Of a stretch of DNA of 64,000 nucleotides, positions 57,599 to 64,000 are shown piece by piece (positions within the stretch are counted from its first letter, which is position 1; the number at the start of each line of letters is the position of its first letter). The stretch is from contig NZ_JAQQPS010000005.1 of NCBI RefSeq assembly GCF_036688685.1, positions 1 through 64,000 of the forward strand, read 5' to 3'. Position numbers and translations under genes: made by a program. The notes below the pieces were generated by a model. That model ran no database searches. It worked only from the letters and a program-made list of their open reading frames with translations, and was not told the DNA's origin. This DNA comes from JALYUM01 sp036688685 (lineage in GTDB: Bacteria; Pseudomonadota; Gammaproteobacteria; Burkholderiales; Burkholderiaceae_D).

Positions 57599-59404
57599 AT
57601 GACAATTCAGCATGCCAGCAGGACTGCCCCCCTGGATGGTCCATCCGACGCCATGGCGGCGATCATCTACTCGAATATGGAAGAGCTGGTGTATCACCTG
57701 GCGGTGGAAGGGGTCGGGCGCTATCGGTTCAAGTTCGTCAATCCCGCTTTTCACCGCGCCAGCGGGCTGGCGCCCGAGCAGGTGCTGCAACAGCTGCTCG
57801 ACCAGGTCGTTCCCGCTGGCGCGTTCGACCGTATCCGACGCCACTACGAGCAAGCCATCCACAGCCGCGCCACGGTGCGCTGGGAAGAGCCGACGCCGTA
57901 TTTTTCCGGACTAAAAATCGGCGCCGTGTCGGTCACGCCGATCTTCGATGCACAAGGGCGCTGCACCGACCTGGTCGGCACCATGCACGATATCAGCGAA
58001 CTGCGCCGCAAGCAGGATGAAGTGCAGGCGAACAACCTCGCCTTGCGCAAGCTGAGCGAACAGCTCGAGCGACGCGCCTACTACGACATGCTGACGGGCT
58101 TGCCCAACCGCGCCCTGTTCCGCGAACGGCTCGATGCCGCGCTGGCCCGCTACCGCCCTGCCAGCAGCGGCATTGCGCTCATGTTCGTCAACATCTGCCG
58201 GTTTAAGGAAATCAACGATTTGCTGGGACATCGCACCGGCGACCAGGTGCTGACGCAGGTGGCGCAGCGCCTGCAACACGCGCTGCAAGCGGGCGATACG
58301 CTGGCCCGCCTGGGTGGCGACGAGTTCGCCATCATCGTTGGCGCCGACGCCGATTTGCTGGCGCTGGAACGCCTGGCGCGCAAGCTCCAGCGCGCGCTGT
58401 CAGCGCCGTATCGCGTGGGGGCCGACCGCGTGGTGCTGTCGACCAACGCCGGCGTGGCGATCTATCCACAACAGGCGCGCGGCAGCGAAGAACTGATGCG
58501 CCACGCCGACCAGGCCCTGCGCAACGCCAAGCGCGCCGGCCTGAACCAGGTGCGCTTTTATGAACAAGCGATGCAGGCGGCCGCGCTGGCGCGCCTGGCG
58601 CTGATTGCCGATCTGCAACGCGCCGTCACCGACAACAAGCTCGAACTGTACTTCCAGCCCATCGTCGACATGCCCAGCGGGCGCATCGTCAAGGCCGAGG
58701 CGCTGGTGCGCTGGCACCGCGACCAGGTTGGCCTCATCATGCCGCTCGAATTCATTTCCATTGCCGAAGAAACCGGCATCATCCACGAACTGGGCAACTG
58801 GGTCTTTGGCAACGCCGCCGACTGGTGCCGCCGCTGGACCGGCATGCTCGGCACCGCCTTCCCGATCTGCATCAACAAGTCGCCCGTGCAGTTTCGCCAG
58901 CAGCTGCAATCGATGGACTGGATCGGCTACCTCGACCAGATTGGCTTGCCGCACGATGCGATCACGGTGGAGATCACCGAAGGCGTGCTGCTGGATCTGT
59001 CGCAAGCGGTGCTCGACAAGCTGCACCGCTTGCACGCTGGCGGCATCAAGATGTCGATCGACGATTTCGGCACCGGGTATTCCTCGATGAGTTATCTGAA
59101 ACAGCTGGATATCGATTTTCTGAAGATCGACCGCTCGTTCGTGGCCGAGGTGTTGCAGGACCGGACCACGCGCATCATTGCCGAAACCATCGTCTACATG
59201 GCCCATAAGCTCGACATGCAGGTTGTGGCGGAAGGGGTGGAAACCCAGGCGCAGCACGACTGGCTACTGGCGCAAGGGTGTGATTTCGGGCAGGGCTACC
59301 ATTATTCGGCGCCGGTGCCGGCGGGCGAGTTCGAGGCGATGCTGATGGCGCAGGCGGAAGGCAATCCCGCTCTCAACGCCATGCAGCCGGTGACACACCA
59401 ATAG
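57599..59404 (+). CDS. PAS-GGDEF-EAL cyclic-di-GMP protein with degenerate GGDEF metal site
   Basis: 601 residues from ATG 57599 (GAGAAG upstream; TTG 57563 is an alternative). A PAS domain (about 25-145) carries the sensor. The GGDEF domain (about 165-325) keeps RLGGDEFAII but the first metal site, usually DxD in FxDLDxFK, reads FVNICRFKEIND, and the Arg of the inhibitory RxxD site is missing (QAGD). The EAL domain (about 340-590) looks complete: KAEALVRW, INKSPVQF, EITEGVLL, IDDFGTGYSS and VVAEGVET. Phosphodiesterase activity is therefore more likely than synthesis. No membrane segment is seen. Confidence 0.93.
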   Translation: MTIQHASRTAPLDGPSDAMAAIIYSNMEELVYHLAVEGVGRYRFKFVNPAFHRASGLAPEQVLQQLLDQVVPAGAFDRIRRHYEQAIHSRATVRWEEPTPYFSGLKIGAVSVTPIFDAQGRCTDLVGTMHDISELRRKQDEVQANNLALRKLSEQLERRAYYDMLTGLPNRALFRERLDAALARYRPASSGIALMFVNICRFKEINDLLGHRTGDQVLTQVAQRLQHALQAGDTLARLGGDEFAIIVGADADLLALERLARKLQRALSAPYRVGADRVVLSTNAGVAIYPQQARGSEELMRHADQALRNAKRAGLNQVRFYEQAMQAAALARLALIADLQRAVTDNKLELYFQPIVDMPSGRIVKAEALVRWHRDQVGLIMPLEFISIAEETGIIHELGNWVFGNAADWCRRWTGMLGTAFPICINKSPVQFRQQLQSMDWIGYLDQIGLPHDAITVEITEGVLLDLSQAVLDKLHRLHAGGIKMSIDDFGTGYSSMSYLKQLDIDFLKIDRSFVAEVLQDRTTRIIAETIVYMAHKLDMQVVAEGVETQAQHDWLLAQGCDFGQGYHYSAPVPAGEFEAMLMAQAEGNPALNAMQPVTHQ

Positions 59405-60197
59405 CGCCCTTGAACCTTCTGGCGAAATGGCTCTGGTCGGCGAAGCCGCACACGCTCGCCACTTCGGCCAGCGGCATCCCGCCGCGCAGCAGGATTTTGG
59501 CATGGGCGATGCGCAGCGCGTTCACATACACATGCGGCGGCGTATGAAATGCGTTGGTGAACGCCCGGGTCAGGTGCGCGCGCGACAGGCCCGCCACGTT
59601 TGCCAGCTCCGTCACGGTCAAGGCGCGCTGGAAATGCGCCTGGATGTACGCCTTTACACGCTGCAGGCTGGTCACGCCTGGGTCCCGCGGCGGCGCCAGG
59701 CGCACCTGTTCGCCGTGGCGCGCCAGCAGCGTCCCGACAAAGCCGCGCAGCAGCACCTCGGCACGCAGGGCGTCGTGCGGCGTGCCCAGCAAGGCCAGCG
59801 TCATCTGCGTGAACCCCGCCGCCAGGGCAGGATCGACCACGTGCGGCCGCGCGAAATAGGGCACGCCGGCCAGCCCGGCATCCGGATCGAGGCAACTGCG
59901 CAGGAACGCCTGGTCGAGCGACCAGGTGGCATAGCGAAAACCGTCGGCACTGCCGCGCTGGCCGTCATGGTCTTCATCGGGATTGAACAGGACGATGTCG
60001 CCCGCCCGGCTGTCGTGGCGCTGCCCCTTGCAGCGAAAGCGCTGGATGCCCTGCGCGGTCACGCCGATGGTGAAGCAGTCGTGGCTGTGCCGTTCGAAGG
60101 CGTGGTCGGTGAACGCCGCCCGCATCAAGGTGACGCCTTCTGCCAACGGCGCAAACTGCACCAGGTTGCCGGGCGATAGGGTCGATGCGTGGGCCAT
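59373..60197 (-). CDS. AraC-family transcriptional regulator
   Basis: 274 residues. The N-terminal AraC cupin arm includes FERHSHDCFTIGVTAQGIQ and GDIVLFNPDEDH (about 30-95). The C-terminal two-helix-turn-helix domain shows LTVTELANVAGLSRAHLTRAF and MPLAEVASVCGFADQSHFAR (about 195-270). It ends inside the 3' end of the EAL gene, a 32-base convergent overlap. It diverges from the cupin gene, a likely partner, with 69 bp between them. Confidence 0.93.
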   Translation of the reverse strand: MAHASTLSPGNLVQFAPLAEGVTLMRAAFTDHAFERHSHDCFTIGVTAQGIQRFRCKGQRHDSRAGDIVLFNPDEDHDGQRGSADGFRYATWSLDQAFLRSCLDPDAGLAGVPYFARPHVVDPALAAGFTQMTLALLGTPHDALRAEVLLRGFVGTLLARHGEQVRLAPPRDPGVTSLQRVKAYIQAHFQRALTVTELANVAGLSRAHLTRAFTNAFHTPPHVYVNALRIAHAKILLRGGMPLAEVASVCGFADQSHFARRFKGAIGVSPAAWR

Positions 60198-60266
60198 GCA
60201 ACAATTGTACTAGACCGGCTGCGCGGCCTGGCGGCACCATGCCATTTTCCCTGACCTGGAACCGCC

Positions 60267-60623
60267 ATGCATGCTGCCATCGACCTCGCCGCAAAACTCG
60301 CCACCTTCAAAGAAGCCTGGCAACCCCGTACCGTCAGCCTGTTCAACGGCCACGATGTGATGGTCGCCAGGCTGCGCGGGGAATATCACTGGCATGTCCA
60401 CCCCGAGTCCGACGACTTTTTTCTCGTGCTCGCCGGTGCGCTGGAGATCGATCTCGAGGACGGCGCGATGGTGACCCTCGCGCCCGGCCAGTTGTACGTC
60501 GTGCCGCGTGGCGTGCGCCATCGGCCGCGTGCCATCGGGGAGGCACACATCCTGTTGATTGAACCGACCGGTACACCGAACAGCGGCGATCCGGCCACCG
60601 CGGCCCCACGCCGCGTCATCTAA
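60267..60623 (+). CDS. Small cupin-domain protein
   Basis: 118 residues, one cupin barrel. The metal motif is HWHVHPESDDFFLVLAGALEIDLEDG (split here: HWHVHPESDDFF then LVLAGALEIDL), followed by LYVVPRGVRHRPRA with the last His. It may be an isomerase, a sensor or a storage-like protein; the substrate cannot be read. The divergent AraC gene suggests it is the regulated target. It overlaps the convergent hydrolase gene by eight bases. Confidence 0.85.
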   Translation: MHAAIDLAAKLATFKEAWQPRTVSLFNGHDVMVARLRGEYHWHVHPESDDFFLVLAGALEIDLEDGAMVTLAPGQLYVVPRGVRHRPRAIGEAHILLIEPTGTPNSGDPATAAPRRVI

Positions 60624-61395
60624 GATCGACCATCTCGCCATCCTCCGGCACGACCATCCGGTACGCCAGCCCCGCCGTGAGCGCGGCCTGGCGCAGGTCC
60701 AGGCGCCGCACCGGGCAGTGGCTCAGCGCTTCCATGTGATTCGCGATCACCCGCCCGGTGGCGATCTGCGCGAACGCGATCGTCTCATGCACGCCCATGA
60801 TGATGTCGCCGCCCAAATCGAAGTGTGCGCCGCCGGCCGGTACCACGCACACATCCGGCTGGTGCTGCCGCACAAACCCGCGCACCGCGTCCGTCAGGAT
60901 CGTGTCGCCCGACAGGTACAAGCTCGGTTCGCCCGGCAGCGCGACAAAATAGCCAACGCCGTGTTCCATCAAGGCCCCGACCAGACCAAGGCCATGGGTG
61001 CAGGGCACCGTTTGGATCGTCCCGCCCAGGAATGGCTGTGGCGTCGCGTGACCGGCAAGGAGCGGCTGCACGTTCAGGCCGCGCTGGCGCAGGTAAGCCG
61101 CATCGTGCGGCGTGCAGATCACGCCAATCTGCCGCTCGCGCAACCAATGCTTGCCGGCGCGGTCGAGGTGATCGAAATGCCCTTTCTGGCAGTGGGTAAT
61201 CAGGCAGTGCGTCACCTGTGCCAACGCCGCGGCAGCGTTGGCGGGCAGGTCGACGGTCGGGTTGCGCAACCGCTTGCGGGCAAACAGGCGCAGCGGCGGC
61301 AGTGCGTTCATCGGCGCCAGCATGGGATCGACCAGGATGTGGTACTGGCCGACATGCACAATCAGGGTGGCGTTGCGTAACTGGGTAATGCGCAT
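60616..61395 (-). CDS. MBL-fold metallo-hydrolase with altered metal motif
   Basis: 259 residues from ATG 61395. The MBL fold begins MRITQLRNATLIVHVGQYHILVDPML and includes YLSGDTILTD and VIANHMEALSHC. The metal motif, normally HxHxDH, reads THCQKGHFDHLD, with Lys in place of the first His although an upstream His is present. It resembles UlaG/lactonase-like hydrolases. The role is unknown. It diverges from the GlxA-type regulator gene with a 94-bp gap, which suggests it is the regulated target. Confidence 0.82.
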   Translation of the reverse strand: MRITQLRNATLIVHVGQYHILVDPMLAPMNALPPLRLFARKRLRNPTVDLPANAAAALAQVTHCLITHCQKGHFDHLDRAGKHWLRERQIGVICTPHDAAYLRQRGLNVQPLLAGHATPQPFLGGTIQTVPCTHGLGLVGALMEHGVGYFVALPGEPSLYLSGDTILTDAVRGFVRQHQPDVCVVPAGGAHFDLGGDIIMGVHETIAFAQIATGRVIANHMEALSHCPVRRLDLRQAALTAGLAYRMVVPEDGEMVDLR

Positions 61396-61489
61396 GGTCG
61401 GACTCCGGTGGATGCGATGGACCATGATGGCGCCATTGCGACCATCACGAAATTGGCGATCTCGCCCTTATTCATGGCAATATCGCCAG

Positions 61490-62479
61490 ATGAGTTCAAA
61501 ACGGATCAATATCCTGGCCTACGATGGCTGCATGGGAATGGAAGTGTTCGGCCTGTGCGACACCCTGCGGCTCGCCAACCGTGTCGCGCTGGCGCTGCGC
61601 GGCGCGACGGCCGCGCCGCTGTTCGACGTGCGCGTAACGAGCCTGGCCGGCGGCATGGTGGTCGCGGCCGGCGGGCTGTCGATCGGCACTCGCAAGTACC
61701 GCGCTTCACACGACCTGCTGGTCATTCCCGGCATGGACATCGGTGACCGTGACGGCTGTACCCGGCCGCATGCGCAGTTGGCCGCCGAGGTCAAGGCGAT
61801 CGCGCGCGCGTTCGCGCGCGGCGCGCCGGTGGTCGCGCTGTGCGTTGGCGCCTTCCTGCTGGCCGAAGCAGGTTTGCTGGACGGTCGCCGCGCCACCACC
61901 TCATGGATGTTCGCCGCCGACCTCGCCCGCCGCTTTCCGCTGGCGCGGGTCGATCCGGCCGCGATGCTGGTCGAAGACAGCGGCGTGACCACCACCGGCG
62001 CGTTCAGCGCCACCTTCGACCTGGCCATGCACCTGGTGCGCCAGACGGCGTCACCGAAGGAAGCACGGGCGCTGGCGCGCATGGCGCTTCTGGACCGGCG
62101 CGCCAATCAGGCGCCCTACATCGACACCAGCATGACGGCGCGACCGTCCGGGCGCTTTTCCGACAGCGTGCAAAGCTGGCTGAGCGAGCGGCTGGCAGCG
62201 CCCTACAAGCTGGCCGAACTGAGTGCAGCGTTTCACGTCAGCAGCCGCACGATGTTGCGACGGCTGCATGCGGAAACCGGACAGTCGCCGCTCGCCTACC
62301 TGCAGGGGGAACGCATCAACCTGGCCAAGCGCCTGCTCGAAGCCGGGCCGACCAGCGTGGCGCAGATTGCCGAACGGGTAGGTTACGGCGATGTCGCGAC
62401 CTTTTCCACGCTGTTCAAGCGGCTTACCGGGCAGTCACCGGCGCAATATCGGCGCAGCTTCAGTAGCGGCCCCGTTTGA
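61490..62479 (+). CDS. GlxA-type AraC regulator with DJ-1/PfpI domain
   Basis: 329 residues from ATG 61490. The N-terminal DJ-1/PfpI-like domain shows INILAYDGCMGMEVFGLCDT and VVALCVGAFLLAEAGLLDG, with the Cys nucleophile-like residue (about 118). The C-terminal AraC domain has YKLAELSAAFHVSSRTMLRRLH and SVAQIAERVGYGDVATFSTLFKRLTG (second motif split over two helices). Such proteins sense small molecules and usually activate a divergent gene. Its last 20 bases overlap the convergent helicase gene. Confidence 0.92.
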   Translation: MSSKRINILAYDGCMGMEVFGLCDTLRLANRVALALRGATAAPLFDVRVTSLAGGMVVAAGGLSIGTRKYRASHDLLVIPGMDIGDRDGCTRPHAQLAAEVKAIARAFARGAPVVALCVGAFLLAEAGLLDGRRATTSWMFAADLARRFPLARVDPAAMLVEDSGVTTTGAFSATFDLAMHLVRQTASPKEARALARMALLDRRANQAPYIDTSMTARPSGRFSDSVQSWLSERLAAPYKLAELSAAFHVSSRTMLRRLHAETGQSPLAYLQGERINLAKRLLEAGPTSVAQIAERVGYGDVATFSTLFKRLTGQSPAQYRRSFSSGPV

Positions 62480-64000
62480 GGCCGCTCTTCGCCCCCGCCT
62501 GTTTTTTGCGCGCAGCCGCGTTCTGCGCCTGCAGCAGAGAGTCGACCCGCTCGGACGCGGCCCGCGCCCCTTCCTGCGCCGCCTCGATACTCGGGAAAAA
62601 CGCCGGCTGCCGGTAACTGAGCCAGGCATACGCCGAATAGCGCCGGCAGGTGTCCTCCACGTCCTGCAGGCCCTGCCACAGCACCTTCTCCGGATGGTGC
62701 TCCAGCGTGCAGATCTTGCGCTTGGCCAGAGAATTGGCCCAGTGTTCCCAGGCCGCCTGCAGCGACGGCACCTTGGTCGAAATCGGCACCAGCGACAACA
62801 TGAATTTTTCGGCCACCGTCAGGTCGAGCGTATCGAGCCAGATCGCGCGCTCGTTCTGCTCCTCGGTGATGCGCGGATAGAAGAAGCCGTCCGGCACATC
62901 GATATTGTGGATAAACCGTTTTAATAGTTTTACTAATGAGGTCTCGCGCGTGACGTTGGCGATACGATGCAGGTGCTCGATCGACGGCGCCACGGCGAAG
63001 CCGGAACTGTTCAAGGGCGCCGCCTTTTCGCGCAGCAGCGCGCGCATCACTTCGTGCGTGTCATCGTCGTAGCCGGCCACAAACCCTTCTTCATGGACGC
63101 CGTAGCGCCCTGCCCGTCCGGCAATCTGGCGCGCCAGCGCCGCCGAAATCTCTTCTTCCTCGTAGCCGTTGTACTTGACGGCGGTGGTCATCACGATGCG
63201 CTGGATCGGCATGTTCAGGCCCATCGCCAGCGCATCGGTCCCGACCACGATGTCGGCGCGGCCGTCGCGAAAGCGCTCGGCCTGGGCGCGTCGCACTTCG
63301 GGCGACAGGTTGCCGTAGACGGTCGCCACCGACAAGCCCAGCTCCGTGATCATGTCGCGCCACTTGAGCACTTCGCGGCGCGAAAAGCAGATCACGGCGT
63401 CGCCGCGGCGCAGGTTGCGGATTTTGCGCACGGCGGTCGTTTCCATCGCCAGCGGCGCCATCCGTTTCAGGATGTGCACCTCGAGCGGCACATCGAGGCG
63501 CGCAGCCAGCGCTTCGATGGCGCGGCGCGCTTCCGGCGCACCTACCAGATAGACGATGTTGGCCGGCGCGCCGCACACGGCGGCGGTCCAGGCCGAACCG
63601 CGGTCGCGGTCGGACAGCATCTGAATTTCGTCGATGACGGCTACCTCGACCGGCGTGCGGTGGTCCAGCATCTCCACCGTGCTGGCCGTGTGCGTGCTGT
63701 TTTCCGCCATTCTGCGCTCTTCGCCCGTCACCAGGCTCACCGCGAGCGCTTTGCCGTGCGGGCGCGCTGCCTGCAGGCGCTCGTAGTTTTCCAGCGCCAG
63801 CAGGCGCAGCGGGGCCAGGTACACGCCGCTGGGGGCGGCCATCAGGTGCTCCATCGCGCGGTGCGTCTTGCCGGAGTTGGTGGGGCCGAGCAGCGCAATG
63901 AACTTGCGCTTGATGCGGCTGGCCACCTCGAATGAGGCCGGATACTCGGCCAGGTTGATGCTTTCCTTGGTGCGCGCGGCATGGCGCTCTTCCTGCTCGC
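62460..64000 (-). CDS. Suv3-like superfamily 2 RNA helicase, 5' end beyond window
   Basis: About 513 residues visible; the frame runs open to the right edge with coding character (TKESINLAEYPASFEV), so the N-terminus is missing. Helicase motifs: I GPTNSGKTH, II DEIQML, III near LVGAPEARR, then VGTDALAMGLNMPI (motif V) and ARQIAGRAGRYG (motif VI). A Suv3-type C-terminal domain follows. Mitochondrial SUV3 unwinds RNA in degradosomes; the bacterial relatives are poorly studied. It ends in a basic, Ala-rich tail (AARKKQAGAKSGLKRGRY). Confidence 0.93.
   Translation of the reverse strand, partial: EQEERHAARTKESINLAEYPASFEVASRIKRKFIALLGPTNSGKTHRAMEHLMAAPSGVYLAPLRLLALENYERLQAARPHGKALAVSLVTGEERRMAENSTHTASTVEMLDHRTPVEVAVIDEIQMLSDRDRGSAWTAAVCGAPANIVYLVGAPEARRAIEALAARLDVPLEVHILKRMAPLAMETTAVRKIRNLRRGDAVICFSRREVLKWRDMITELGLSVATVYGNLSPEVRRAQAERFRDGRADIVVGTDALAMGLNMPIQRIVMTTAVKYNGYEEEEISAALARQIAGRAGRYGVHEEGFVAGYDDDTHEVMRALLREKAAPLNSSGFAVAPSIEHLHRIANVTRETSLVKLLKRFIHNIDVPDGFFYPRITEEQNERAIWLDTLDLTVAEKFMLSLVPISTKVPSLQAAWEHWANSLAKRKICTLEHHPEKVLWQGLQDVEDTCRRYSAYAWLSYRQPAFFPSIEAAQEGARAASERVDSLLQAQNAAARKKQAGAKSGLKRGRY

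Noticed and set aside
1..64000. CRISPR array
   Set aside because: No set of regularly spaced short direct repeats was found; the repeats seen are coding modules, a hexamer array and single palindromes.

Overview
The window is about 64 kb of GC-rich chromosome from a Gram-negative bacterium, most likely a betaproteobacterium of the Oxalobacteraceae (Massilia/Duganella/Janthinobacterium type). This placement is an inference. It rests on TonB receptor, outer-membrane lipoprotein and LpoA genes (Gram-negative), the conserved rsmI-lpoA-yraN-diaA-BON block, a liu (leucine/isovalerate degradation) operon, and overall base composition. No rRNA gene or species marker is present.

Layout. 1-6.3 kb: 3' part of a secreted thermolysin-like (M4) protease with tandem Ig-like repeats, two small secreted proteins, a COG3910-type ATPase and a double aspartic-protease/TPR protein. 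6.4-24.6 kb: a dense peptidoglycan-salvage region. It holds an exported L,D-carboxypeptidase, a TonB receptor, a peptide-binding protein, an SpmA-SpmB fusion with a PBP4-type carboxypeptidase, and a minus-strand operon gntR-murQ-ampG-digH-like-murK-like-amiD-lysR-vanX-like, then a D-amino-acid dehydrogenase. Together these could take wall fragments through glycan cleavage, peptide removal, uptake, phosphorylation, lactyl-ether cleavage and D-alanine oxidation. 24.7-30.8 kb: an accessory stretch with a Doc-type toxin and tiny partner, a cREC receiver, a MerR-controlled carboxymuconolactone decarboxylase-like gene, a cytochrome P450, a SoxC/cytochrome c pair and a VapBC-type module.

30.8-39.9 kb: a compact non-ribosomal peptide cluster of a 2508-residue C-A-T-C-A-T-reductase synthetase, a UGT-type glycosyltransferase and an MbtH protein. 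The first adenylation domain reads as serine-specific and the terminal reductase suggests a peptide aldehyde or alcohol. The region upstream carries repeated TTGC(C)-N4-(G)GCAA palindromes. 40.4-51.5 kb: ychJ, then liuB, liuC, the biotin genes bioA-F-D-B, liuD, ghrA-like and liuE in one tight array, so the biotin-dependent methylcrotonyl-CoA carboxylase is co-encoded with biotin synthesis. 51.6 kb: tRNA-Pro(TGG). 52.4-57.4 kb: rsmI, lpoA, yraN, diaA, a BON lipoprotein, a TlpA-like thioredoxin and a thioesterase whose stop codon lies in a palindromic repeat element. 57.6-64 kb: a PAS-GGDEF-EAL protein with a degenerate cyclase site, two AraC-type regulators, a cupin, an MBL-fold hydrolase and the 3' part of a Suv3-like helicase.

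The strongest candidates for undescribed biology are the NRPS-glycosyltransferase-MbtH cluster with its palindromic upstream array, and the combined peptidoglycan-salvage locus. All functional statements come from reading motifs and context; no database search was run.
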